59,670 nucleotides of DNA. Source: Dehalococcoidia bacterium. GTDB lineage: Bacteria; Chloroflexota; Dehalococcoidia; Lucifugimonadales; Lucifugimonadaceae. The notes beneath the pieces were generated by a model. It did no database searches. It saw only the letters and a program-made list of their open reading frames with translations, and was not told the DNA's origin. The position numbers and the translations under genes are program-made. This document shows positions 29,346-37,500 of this stretch, one piece after another. Position 1 is the first letter of the stretch; each line of letters begins with the position of its first letter. Location: NCBI GenBank assembly GCA_022824185.1, contig JAJEAU010000020.1, positions 1 to 59,670 of the forward strand, given 5' to 3'.

Positions 29346-30175
29346 ACGGTGATGGTGGCCATTTGCGAAATGAGGTCGGATGGGTCGCCGTCGGCGGTCA
29401 TCAGGGATTCGCCAACGAGAACGGCTTTGGCACCTGCATCGGCCATTCGTTTGACGTCATCGGCGTTGCGCATGCCGCTTTCGGCAACTTTGATGACATC
29501 GTCGGGGATGCGTTTGGCCAGTCTTGGGAAGACATCGAGGGAGGTAGTCAAAGTGTTCAGGTTTCGGTTGTTCACGCCTACGATGTCGGGGTCGGTTTCG
29601 GTTAGGGCAATCTCGAGTTCGTGTTCGTCGAAGACTTCGACTAACGGTTCCATGCCTAGGCCACGCGCAGTCGAGTGGAGGTCGGCGTATTGGACGGGGT
29701 CGAGGATGGCGATGATCAGGAGAATCGTGTCGGCGCCAGCGGCTCTGGCTTGGAAAATCTGGTAGTCGTCGACGATGAAGTCTTTTTCGAGGACTGCGAC
29801 GTTGTGTTGGTGGGCGATGTCGGCAGCGGTCTGTAGATCTGCGATGGTTCCTTGGAAGAAGTCTTGTTCGGTGAGAACAGAGATGGCGGTGGCACCGGCG
29901 CGGCTGTATGTTTCGGCGCGTTCGGCCGGATTGAGAGTGGTGTCCATCACGCCCGCTGAGGGGGAGGAGCGTTTCATCTCGGCGATGACGGATACTGATG
30001 GGCCGCGGTTGATCGCTTCGTCAAACGCGATCGGCGGTTGCTCGAGGTTGGCTTCTTCGGCGGCTCGGACGATTGCGGCCGGACGGGTGGCGATCTTGTC
30101 AGCGGCGATGCGTTTTTGCTTGGCCGCGACGATGCGATCGAGGATCGATTGCGAGCTGTGATTGTTGGTGGTCAT
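29342..30175 (-). CDS. trpC: indole-3-glycerol phosphate synthase
   Basis: TrpC closes the indole ring from CdRP. The 277-residue barrel shows SVIAEMKRSSPSAG with the catalytic lysine, ISVLTEQDFFQG, VLEKDFIVDDYQIFQARAAG, LVEVFDEHELEIAL, GVNNRNLNTL and VAESGMRNADDV. It heads trpC-trpF-oxidoreductase. The other trp genes are absent from the window, so the pathway is split around the genome. No trp attenuator was recognised upstream. Confidence 0.97.
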   Translation of the reverse strand: MTTNNHSSQSILDRIVAAKQKRIAADKIATRPAAIVRAAEEANLEQPPIAFDEAINRGPSVSVIAEMKRSSPSAGVMDTTLNPAERAETYSRAGATAISVLTEQDFFQGTIADLQTAADIAHQHNVAVLEKDFIVDDYQIFQARAAGADTILLIIAILDPVQYADLHSTARGLGMEPLVEVFDEHELEIALTETDPDIVGVNNRNLNTLTTSLDVFPRLAKRIPDDVIKVAESGMRNADDVKRMADAGAKAVLVGESLMTADGDPSDLISQMATITV

Positions 30176-30295
30176 CGTCGATTTTGGGCCGGTATGGGAG
30201 CGAGATGCGGGGTGAATCCAATGTTAAACAGCGAAGCGTTTCATGTGCGATAGGAGAGTTTTGGGACCGCACACCGATCATCGCCGTTCCCAGAG

Positions 30296-31558
30296 TTAGG
30301 CGACGCTTGGCGTTGCTTCGACGGTGCCGCGGTAGATGCCTCTGAGGGTGCCAAAGCCTAGGCTGGCGACGACGATGGCGGTGAATCCTAAGCCGAGGAT
30401 CCAGAGGAGGTTGTCGACGCCGATGGCGTCAGCGGCATAGCCGTTCACGAGGTTGAGCGCGGCCATGGTTCCGCCGATGATGATGTGGCTGAAACCGGTG
30501 ATGCGTCCTCGCATTTCGTCGGGTGCGATCGCCTGGACCATTGCCCCTGCGATGGCCATGAAGGCGGCTTGAGTTCCTCCCATCGCGGCTGCGCCAAGCA
30601 TCGCCGAGGGCAGGTTGGTGGCGCTGGCGAGCACGATCATCGAAGCCCCGCTAAGGGCACCGGCAATCAGCATGATGATCCCACGGCTTTGCGAGTTTCG
30701 GACGCCGCTGATTGCGAATACCCCGACGAGCGCACCCGCACCTACGGCCATCATGAGGTTGTTGGCGTTCTCAGGGTCGTCGAGAACTTGCTTGGACAAG
30801 ACGGGGAGGATGGTCTCGAACGACATCGTCATGGCGCAGTGGAGGGCGATGAGGATGAAGATAACTCGAAGTCGGGGGTCGGCCCATGCGAATGCTGCTG
30901 CTTCGACGATGCTCTCGATCATCCCGGTGCCTTTGGTGATGGAGCCGGAGGATCGGGTGCGGACAGCGAGGACGGCGAAGATGCTTGCGACGTAAAGGAT
31001 GGCGCAGGCGAGGAATGCGGAGTTCGTGCCACCGGCGATCAGGGCGGGGGCCATGAGCGCGGGACCGACGAGGCGTGCGCCTTGAAGCGACGCTTGGTTG
31101 AGGGCGATGGCGTTGAGCAGGTGCTTGCGTGAGACGAGGTTGGGAATCAGCGCCTGCGTCGAGGTCATCTGGAAGGCTCGGAAGCTGCCGTTGACGAGGG
31201 AGAGAGCGACGAGCGTCCAGACGTCGAGCAGATCGGCGAAGGCGAGACCTGCCAGCAGGAGCACGTTGACAGTTTGGAGGGAGTAGGCGGCAATCAGGAC
31301 ATTGCGGCGGTCGAAGCGGTCGGCGATGTATCCGGCGAATGGCGGCATCACGAAGCGCGGAACCATGGCGGCGAAAGTGGCGACCCCAACGAAGCCTGCG
31401 GATCCAGTCAGGTCGAGGACGAGGACACCGCGGGCGATGATCAGCGCCCAGTATGCGGATTGCCCTCCAAGGCTTCCGAGCATGATCCATCGGAAGTCGC
31501 GGTATTGGAAGGCAGTTAGGTATCGGTCCCGCGTGGTTCTGGCTTTGGCGAGATTCAT
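30296..31558 (-). CDS. MFS transporter
   Basis: A 420-residue major facilitator with about 10-12 hydrophobic helices. The loop 2-3 motif reads AGYIADRFDRRNVLIAA, a close match to motif A of drug or metabolite exporters. The sequence from GSLGGQSAYWALIIARGVL onward resembles the EntS/enterobactin-exporter-like group. Substrate cannot be set. It stands alone, 120 bases upstream of the trpC start. Confidence 0.92.
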   Translation of the reverse strand: MNLAKARTTRDRYLTAFQYRDFRWIMLGSLGGQSAYWALIIARGVLVLDLTGSAGFVGVATFAAMVPRFVMPPFAGYIADRFDRRNVLIAAYSLQTVNVLLLAGLAFADLLDVWTLVALSLVNGSFRAFQMTSTQALIPNLVSRKHLLNAIALNQASLQGARLVGPALMAPALIAGGTNSAFLACAILYVASIFAVLAVRTRSSGSITKGTGMIESIVEAAAFAWADPRLRVIFILIALHCAMTMSFETILPVLSKQVLDDPENANNLMMAVGAGALVGVFAISGVRNSQSRGIIMLIAGALSGASMIVLASATNLPSAMLGAAAMGGTQAAFMAIAGAMVQAIAPDEMRGRITGFSHIIIGGTMAALNLVNGYAADAIGVDNLLWILGLGFTAIVVASLGFGTLRGIYRGTVEATPSVA

Positions 31559-31706
31559 TAGAGAGAGAGTTTCGGCAATGTTACACGCAAGAGGCGCTGG
31601 GAGTGGAGGGAGACCGCGTTTGTGTGGTGGCTTTCGCGCCTCTGGTTTTGCCGTTTCTCGGAGCCGCGATATTGGCGATCGGCGCTCAAGGCTCGCACGC
31701 GAGATT

Positions 31707-32795
31707 TCAGCGCGGGTATCGTTGTTCCACGGGCGGAAAGTCGGGGAATTTGCTGTGTGGTTGGGTTTGGTACCAGTAGGCGACGGAGGCTATGTCGTCG
31801 GCCAGGGGTTGGTAGCGGCTGTTTGGTTCTGGCCACCAGCCTAAGGCTTGGATAGTTACTCGAAGGTCCTGCTCGAAGCGTATCGGGTCTTGGATGTGCC
31901 AGCGGTAGAGGCTCCATTTCGGCGGGCCGTCGGTGCCGGGGTGGTTGAGCGTGTTGCCTGCGTATGCCGTTGTGTATGTCTCGGGGAATCCGTAGCTGCC
32001 TAGGAAATAGTCTTCGGTGCCGGTGCCGCAGATCGTGGGGAAGTCTTCGTCGCCGTCCATGTAGAACTTGATTTCGCCCTCGCCGAACCAGCCGTCGGAG
32101 AGTTGAGTCCACGCTAGGAAGGTTCCCACGTATTGGCCTTGGCCTTCCACGCCGTCGAGGATGGTGTGCTCGGGGTTCGATCTGTCGGTGACGGCCCGGC
32201 GCCACTGGGCGTGGAAGTACCCCGCGTTCTCCGGGACCTCGGTCTCGGCGTAAGTGATCTGGTAGAAGAGGCGCTGGTCTTCCTGCCACTCGTTGGTGAT
32301 TGTGACCTTGGCGCGCTTGCGGAACGGCATCGGCCAGTAGCAGTTGAGAGCCGAAGTCGGGTTGACGATGACGGGCAGCGAGTTGACGGGGGCGAAGAGA
32401 TCGTGCCCGACGGCGAAGAAGTCTGTGAGCGGCACCTCGATCGACGGCGTCTCTTCGTCGTCCCAGTAAAAGCGCAGGACGCAGGCTCGTCCGCTACCTC
32501 GCCAGTCCCTTTGGGAGGTCATCCAGATGTGTTGGATGACGCCTGATGCTTCGACGTCCATCAGCGTGGTGGTCTCGCCCGATTTCAACCAGACATAGGG
32601 GCGGACCTTCCAGCCTTGGCCAAGGGCACGGGCTGGTGAGGAGATCGACCATTCGTCGCTGTTGGGGTCTGGGATGGCCATGCCGCCTTTGCCTTTGGCG
32701 CCGGTGGGGTTCTCGGCGGAGATGGAGCGGGTGCGTGCAGGGGTGATGAGGGGGAGGGGTGAGAGGCCTGGGTTGAGGTCAGTTAGGGGATCCAT
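31707..32795 (-). CDS. GH172/DUF2961 glycoside hydrolase family protein
   Basis: A 362-residue protein of DUF2961, now the glycoside hydrolase family GH172 (fructofuranosidase and arabinofuranosidase activities are known). The fold is a viral-capsid-like double jelly roll. Key acidic residues are in GWFGEGEIKFYMDGDEDFP and CGTGTEDYFLGSYG, matching the paired catalytic glutamates of GH172. GGMAIPDPNS near residue 38 is also family-typical. No signal peptide is visible, so it is probably cytoplasmic. ATG 32795 has AAGGAG upstream. It may act on an arabinan, fructan or related sugar. Confidence 0.85.
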   Translation of the reverse strand: MDPLTDLNPGLSPLPLITPARTRSISAENPTGAKGKGGMAIPDPNSDEWSISSPARALGQGWKVRPYVWLKSGETTTLMDVEASGVIQHIWMTSQRDWRGSGRACVLRFYWDDEETPSIEVPLTDFFAVGHDLFAPVNSLPVIVNPTSALNCYWPMPFRKRAKVTITNEWQEDQRLFYQITYAETEVPENAGYFHAQWRRAVTDRSNPEHTILDGVEGQGQYVGTFLAWTQLSDGWFGEGEIKFYMDGDEDFPTICGTGTEDYFLGSYGFPETYTTAYAGNTLNHPGTDGPPKWSLYRWHIQDPIRFEQDLRVTIQALGWWPEPNSRYQPLADDIASVAYWYQTQPHSKFPDFPPVEQRYPR

Positions 32796-32982
32796 GATCG
32801 TCTAGTCTCCTTCAGCCGTAAACCGACAATTGATGGTTCATCTCGGCAACGAATGACTGTTCGCCTCAGACGTTGTTGTTGCAAGAAGTCATGCGCAGAG
32901 CGTACCATCAAGCCATCGTTCAGAAAACTCAAACTGTGGTCCCTAAGCTGAGCGATCGCTTTGGCAGATTAGGCCGTGCGAT

Positions 32983-33456
32983 ATGTCAATAGCCTTTTCA
33001 GACGACGAAATTTCTGAGTTCATCATGGAACCCAAACATCTGCCATCCAATTGGCGCACTCAGATGAATCTGCGTCCCAAGCGAGGTCACAAAGAAGGAC
33101 AACTCGATCTCTCTGGCGAAAACGGCTCTCAGTTCCGAGTCATCGTTCGGCAAAGTGCCATCAACCCTTTGGATTTTTCCGTGATATTGGCGCTTAGGAT
33201 TCCACAGTCCAACCGGATTTTTCGGTTGCGTCGGTACAACGGGAAAAGTCATCAACACACGAACCACATTGAAGGAAACACCTTCTATGATTTCCACATT
33301 CACACGGCTACGGCCAGGTATCAAGACATCGGAGGGCGCGAGGATTCGTTCGCCGAACCAACCGACCGTTATAGCGACCTTAACGGCGCGATAAGCTGCA
33401 TGCGAACCGATGCGCATTTTGTAGCGCCCCTAGACGACCAACCTAATCTGATGTAA
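32983..33456 (+). CDS. DUF6978-like protein, first gene of a two-gene cassette
   Basis: A 157-residue protein with an FRLRRYNGKSHQHTN strand and a conserved-looking FYDFHIHTATARYQ segment, where the HIH pair may be a metal-binding or catalytic site. The layout resembles the DUF6978 family, which often stands beside DUF1828 proteins. It ends 12 bases before the DUF1828/1829-like gene. The base composition is less C-rich than in flanking genes. Role unknown; the pairing suggests a toxin-antitoxin or defence cassette. Confidence 0.55.
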   Translation: MSIAFSDDEISEFIMEPKHLPSNWRTQMNLRPKRGHKEGQLDLSGENGSQFRVIVRQSAINPLDFSVILALRIPQSNRIFRLRRYNGKSHQHTNHIEGNTFYDFHIHTATARYQDIGGREDSFAEPTDRYSDLNGAISCMRTDAHFVAPLDDQPNLM

Positions 33457-33468
33457 GGGGTTCAAACC

Positions 33469-34254
33469 ATGACCGTTAGCGACATCCAGTTGGATTTTCA
33501 GAGGAAAGTCTCAGACAAGGTGAACATCGTCCAAGAAGGGATCGATAGATACCGGGTACTGACTCCGTTTCGGTTTGATGATGGCGACCACCTCGCAATC
33601 GTACTGAAACAACATCAAAACCGCTGGGCCTTTACGGACGAAGCGCATACATTCATGCATTTGACCTACGATATCGACGAAAGTGATTTGCATCGCGGCA
33701 ATCGTCAAAAAATCATTTCAGATGCCTTGTCTGTGTTTCACGTCGAGGACATCGATGGCGAGTTGACGATGGAGGTCCCTGACCAACAATACGGCGACGC
33801 GCTCTTCGATTTCGTGCAAGCCTTACTCAAGATAACCGACGTCAACTTCTTAACCCGAGAACGAGTAAGAACCACCTTCAACGACGATTTCCAGGCCCTT
33901 TTTGCCGGACTGATCCCCGAGGAACGACGATCATTCAACTGGCACGATACATCGAGAGACCCCGAGGGCAAATACACGGTAAGTTGCCGCATCAATGGCA
34001 TGCCGCGACCTGTCTTCGTGTTCGCGTTGCTCAATGACAATCAAACGAGAGACACGACGATCACTTTGCATCAATTTGAAAAATGGGAGATGCCGTTCAA
34101 TTCAGTAGCCATATTCAATGACCAAGAAACGATAGATCGCAAAGTTCTGGCTCGTTTCAGCGACGTCTGTGACAAACAGTTCTCCAATCTGAACAGCAAT
34201 CATGACAGGATTGAACGCTTCGTGAATGATGTCATGTTGAATCTCAACTGAACC
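33469..34254 (+). CDS. DUF1828/DUF1829-like protein
   Basis: A 261-residue-class protein (260 aa). The N-terminal part (about 25-90) matches the DUF1828 pattern: YRVLTPFRFDDGDHLAIVLK, then WAFTDEAHTFMHLTYD. The C-terminal part (about 150-260) looks like DUF1829: PVFVFALLNDNQTRDTTITL and a helical end. AAGGGG precedes ATG 33469. The protein is probably cytoplasmic and its activity is unknown. It is encoded directly after the DUF6978-like gene with no terminator between them. Confidence 0.65.
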
Positions 34255-34587
34255 GATACGCTATGGCCCTCGCTGGCTGTTAACTCGAAGTCGCTTGTGG
34301 TCGCGTTGGTTTCGCCATATCGGTCGAGTCTCGGCAGCTCTCTCCATTCGAAGTGATCGCACGATGCAAAAATCGTCATCGATTCGTGTTTGTTTGACGA
34401 TCTTTCCAGGGGATCAGGCGCTCGATGTGACTGACTTCGTGACCCCACCAAATGTATGTCTGGTGCCTCGGATTAGATCAGGCAATTCCATTCGACAACG
34501 CTGCCGCCACTTCTTCGCCACCGACTGATCGAACTGGCGAAAAGTAACGGGCGATCGTGATGACGGGCGACATTCCTGTGAATCAGC
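34255..34587. other. 333 bases without a supported gene
   Basis: No complete gene is supported. On the minus strand there are short collinear pieces in different frames, for example RQFDQSVAKKWRQRCRMEL and WWGHEVSHIERLIPW, separated by stops and a frame change. They read like protein fragments and may be the remnant of a decayed gene, but I cannot name the family. No tRNA-like fold was seen. Confidence 0.4.
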
Positions 34588-35238
34588 TCAGCCAACCCAC
34601 CTCCCCAAAACCAACGGATGCCTCTCCTCCTCGGCCTCCACCCATTCCCCCCAACCCGCACCGGTAACACCGACATCCAGTACCTCGAACCCAACCTCCC
34701 TCAACATCACCAGATACTCGTCCAAGCCGAAATTGCTCCAGAACATCGTGACGTCGAAGAAATCGTCCTCCACGTAGGCTTCCTCGTTGCGGCCGGTCAA
34801 GGTGCATAGCAGGTAGGCGCCGGGTTTTAGCCATCGGTGGATGCGCTCGAATAGTGCTCGGTGGTGTTCGCGGGGGAGGTGGAATATGGAGTAGAAGGCT
34901 ACTGCTGCGTCGAAGGTTGCGTTGGTGAACCCCGCGGCCATGATGTCGGAGCAGATGAAGTTTGCGTCGGGGACGTTTTGGCGGGCTAGGCGGATCATTT
35001 CTTGGGAGAGGTCTACTCCGGTGACGCGGTAGCGTCGGCTCAGGGTGCGGGCGATGGGGATGCCGGCGCCGCATCCGATGTCAAGGATGGAGGCACCGTC
35101 GTCTAGGCGGGACGTCAGGGCGTGGATCTCGTTGCCGGCTTCGTGCTTGCGAGACGAGGCGTATTCGTGGGCGCAGGCGTCGTAGCTCTGGCGGACCAGT
35201 TCTCGGTAGTCGATGTTTGGGTCGTTGGCTGGTTTCAT
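34588..35238 (-). CDS. class I SAM-dependent methyltransferase
   Basis: A 216-residue methyltransferase: motif I ILDIGCGAGIPIARTL, motif II GVDLSQEMIRLARQN, then FDAAVAFYSIFHLPREHH and LKPGAYLLCTLTG. It belongs to the general UbiE/Methyltransf_11 group, so the substrate is open. The coding strand is C-rich in the first two thirds and sharply G-rich in the last third (downstream of about 34805), an abrupt skew change within one gene. It diverges from rpmH. Confidence 0.88.
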   Translation of the reverse strand: MKPANDPNIDYRELVRQSYDACAHEYASSRKHEAGNEIHALTSRLDDGASILDIGCGAGIPIARTLSRRYRVTGVDLSQEMIRLARQNVPDANFICSDIMAAGFTNATFDAAVAFYSIFHLPREHHRALFERIHRWLKPGAYLLCTLTGRNEEAYVEDDFFDVTMFWSNFGLDEYLVMLREVGFEVLDVGVTGAGWGEWVEAEEERHPLVLGRWVG

Positions 35239-35348
35239 GTGAGGTTTCTGCGCCGGGTTGCAATGTTCGGCATGCCATCATGCATTCGTTGGGCGTTCGT
35301 TGGGCGTTGGTTGGGAAGGGGAGCAGGGGTTGCGGTCGCGGCGAATGT

Positions 35349-35354
35349 TACAAT
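35349..35354 (+). promoter_or_regulatory. possible -10 element for rpmH
   Basis: TACAAT sits 23 bases before the rpmH ATG and fits a -10 box. No good TTGACA is seen at 16-18 bases upstream, so the match is weak. The block rpmH to the O-methyltransferase is likely transcribed from this gap. Confidence 0.35.
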
Positions 35355-35377
35355 CGAGGCTTGCGACCTAAAACACC

Positions 35378-35515
35378 ATGCCCAAGCGTACATATCAACC
35401 GAAAAAGCGCCGACGCGCCCGCGTTCACGGCTTCCGTTCTCGGATGTCGACCAAAGGCGGACGCGCCGTCCTCGCGCGCCGACGTGCTCGAGGTCGCAAA
35501 CGCCTTACCGTCTGA
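35378..35515 (+). CDS. rpmH: 50S ribosomal protein L34
   Basis: A 45-residue, very basic ribosomal protein of the large subunit. It begins [19 protein letters not shown], continues [20 protein letters not shown] and ends KRLTV, the standard L34 pattern. It starts the rpmH-rnpA-yidD-yidC-jag block that lies next to dnaA and oriC in many bacteria, though neither dnaA nor DnaA boxes are seen here. Confidence 0.98.
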   Translation: MPKRTYQPKKRRRARVHGFRSRMSTKGGRAVLARRRARGRKRLTV

Positions 35516-35570
35516 GCTCGTCTATCCGCTTGGCCAACGCCGCTTCAACGGCACCCAAAAATGAGCAAAC

Positions 35571-35930
35571 ATGGGGCTCTCCAAGCATCGGCGACTTCGC
35601 CGTCGTGAAGAGTTCCGCAAAGTACTGAAAGACGGCAAACGCGCCCGAGATCACCTGCTTTCAATCACCGCGGTCGATTCAGACAATCCCGACGCCGAAC
35701 CCCGCTACGGCTTCGCAATCCCGAAACGCGTCGGAAACGCTGTTACCCGCAACCGCATAAAGCGCCGACTCAGGGCGATTGTCAATAACACGGACCACCC
35801 CCGAGGATGGGACTTTGTCATATATGCCTATCCGACAGCCGCGGACGCGAGTTCGCAGGAACTGTCGGAATCGGTGTCCAGATTGGTAAAACGCTTGAAG
35901 AATGGAACCCGGAGACGCCGAACGAGGTGA
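35571..35930 (+). CDS. rnpA: ribonuclease P protein component
   Basis: RnpA supports the RNase P ribozyme that trims the 5' ends of tRNAs. The 119-residue protein opens MGLSKHRRLRRREEFRKVLK, has RYGFAIPKRVGNAVTRN and the RNA-binding RNRIKRRLRAI helix. It begins 55 bases after rpmH, and its stop is four bases before the yidD start. The C-terminus is Arg-rich. Confidence 0.96.
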   Translation: MGLSKHRRLRRREEFRKVLKDGKRARDHLLSITAVDSDNPDAEPRYGFAIPKRVGNAVTRNRIKRRLRAIVNNTDHPRGWDFVIYAYPTAADASSQELSESVSRLVKRLKNGTRRRRTR

Positions 35931-35934
35931 ACGC

Positions 35935-36198
35935 ATGATCGCTAAATCTGCGTTGACCTTCTTGAGGCTCTACAAACTGGGCGTCTCTCCCTATCTACCG
36001 AGCACCTGCATCTATCAGCCCACGTGCTCCGAATACACCGCCGAAGCGATCGAGACACACGGTGCGTTCAAGGGCATGTGGATGGGAGCCAATCGGATCG
36101 CCCGGTGCAACCCGTTCAAGACGGGCGGTTGGGATCCGGTGCCTGCGATCAATGAAGAGACGCTCGCGTCCTCGGGCTCGGAGACGCAAGCGAGATGA
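35935..36198 (+). CDS. yidD: membrane protein insertion efficiency factor YidD
   Basis: An 87-residue YidD protein, thought to aid YidC-dependent membrane insertion. The signature YKLGVSPYLPSTCIYQPTCS with the conserved cysteines is followed by YTAEAIETHGAFKGMW, AICRCNPF-like IARCNPFKTGGWDPVP. ATG 35935 has GAGGTGA immediately upstream inside the rnpA stop region. Its own stop overlaps the next start by ATGA. Confidence 0.95.
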   Translation: MIAKSALTFLRLYKLGVSPYLPSTCIYQPTCSEYTAEAIETHGAFKGMWMGANRIARCNPFKTGGWDPVPAINEETLASSGSETQAR

Positions 36199-37436
36199 AT
36201 CCGGCACGCGGGAAGCGACACCTCCGACGCGGCGCAACGCTGTTGCTTCTAGCAATCGTCTCCGCCATCTCGCTGACCGCATGTCTCAACGACCTGACGC
36301 CGCAAGGCCGGTGGTCGTCGCCGGTTTCGGACGGCAACTATATCTACGTCGGGAACCTTGACGGTGTCCTTGTTCGTCTCGATGCTGTGAGCCATGCATT
36401 TGACGCCAACTGGATCTTCCCCTATGAACTCGACGGTGTTCGCAAGAAGCCGGTCGGACTTGGCGCCATCTATGGAGCGCCTGTCGTTCGAGACGGGACG
36501 GTATACGCCGCGGGTTACACCTGCACCGGCAGCAATTGTGCGGGCGAGGTCCTGGCGGTTTCTGCCGACAACGGTGAGATTGCTTGGAACTCGGGACGTG
36601 CGACCCTCGAAACTAAGCTGGTGGGTCAGGTCGAGCCGACTGACGGCGGACTGCTTTTGGTCGGCACAGGTCCAATTGACGGGAAACGTGAGCCTCCGGG
36701 TTACTTGATCGCCTACAGCTCCGACCCGATCGCAGGTAGACGGACTCAATGGCGCGTCCCGCTCGACGGTGAAGTCTGGGGAGATGTGGCGGTTGATGAA
36801 GCCAGCAAAACCGCTTATGTAGGCACCGGCCAGGGGACGTTGTACGCGATTGATATTTCTGAAGGCGACAACCCCGAGCGGATCAAGTGGCAATTCGAAG
36901 CCGACGGCGCGATCACGGGCAATGTGTTGTTCCACGACGGTGCGATCTACTTTGGCGACCTGGCCAGCAACTTCTACCGGGTGAATCCGAGAAGCCAATC
37001 CATCGATTGGCAGTTCTCAGCCGAAGCCTGGGTATGGGCGGAAGGGGTGCCTGATGTTGAGAAGGGGACGATCTACGTCACTACCCTCGGCGGTCACGTC
37101 TACGCGATCAACATCTCGTCCGGCGATGTGATCTGGAGCACTCGGATCGATGGCGAGATCATCGGTCGGCCGCTACTGTTTGATCGGGTGCGCAACGATT
37201 TCACGCAACGCGTCCTGGCTGTGCCTTCCGGTAATGAAGATGTTCATGTGCTTAATGTCGATGATGGTCAAGTGATCGGGACATTCCCGACGGACAGCGC
37301 CGTCAAGTCGGCACCTGTGCTGATAGACGATTTCGTCTACATCCACACGCTCGATGGGGACCTCAAGTGGTATTCGTCGAGCGATCAGGTCCTCCAAGGT
37401 TGCGTCGCGCTAAAGGACGGTGGGCGATGCGAGTAA
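36195..37436 (+). CDS. PQQ-repeat beta-propeller lipoprotein in the yidC operon
   Basis: A 413-residue exported lipoprotein: a basic N-terminus, a hydrophobic segment and a lipobox ending LTAC with the acylated Cys30. The mature part is a seven- to eight-bladed PQQ/PQQ_2-like propeller with repeats such as GNYIYVGNLDGVLVRLDA, AYVGTGQGTLYAIDI and IYVTTLGGHVYAINISSGDV. The fold resembles BamB of diderm outer membranes. It sits between yidD and yidC with an ATGA overlap to yidD, a place where no such gene is usual. A role in folding or quality control of exported proteins is inferred from position only. Confidence 0.88.
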   Translation: MNPARGKRHLRRGATLLLLAIVSAISLTACLNDLTPQGRWSSPVSDGNYIYVGNLDGVLVRLDAVSHAFDANWIFPYELDGVRKKPVGLGAIYGAPVVRDGTVYAAGYTCTGSNCAGEVLAVSADNGEIAWNSGRATLETKLVGQVEPTDGGLLLVGTGPIDGKREPPGYLIAYSSDPIAGRRTQWRVPLDGEVWGDVAVDEASKTAYVGTGQGTLYAIDISEGDNPERIKWQFEADGAITGNVLFHDGAIYFGDLASNFYRVNPRSQSIDWQFSAEAWVWAEGVPDVEKGTIYVTTLGGHVYAINISSGDVIWSTRIDGEIIGRPLLFDRVRNDFTQRVLAVPSGNEDVHVLNVDDGQVIGTFPTDSAVKSAPVLIDDFVYIHTLDGDLKWYSSSDQVLQGCVALKDGGRCE

Positions 37437-37443
37437 CGACGAC

Positions 37444-37470
37444 GTCATTCCGGTGGAAACCGGAATCGAC
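37444..37470 (+). repeat. degenerate copy of a GTCATTCCGG inverted repeat
   Basis: A 27-base element whose arms ATTCCGGT and ACCGGAAT pair around a short loop. It is a diverged reverse-orientation relative of the two 27-base copies near the right end of the window (59388-59450). It lies in the 64-base gap between the lipoprotein gene and yidC. The hairpin might act as a transcript-processing or partial termination signal. Confidence 0.6.
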
Positions 37471-37500
37471 GGCAGGGCCGAAAGCGAGGGATGACTCCTA

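Noticed and set aside
34255..34587. Decayed gene with WWGHEVSHIERLIPW-like fragment
   Set aside because: The pieces are in different frames and I recognise no family, so it was kept only as a gene-free region.
35239..35377. Possible replication origin beside rpmH
   Set aside because: No dnaA gene and no cluster of TTATCCACA-like boxes is seen in this gap.
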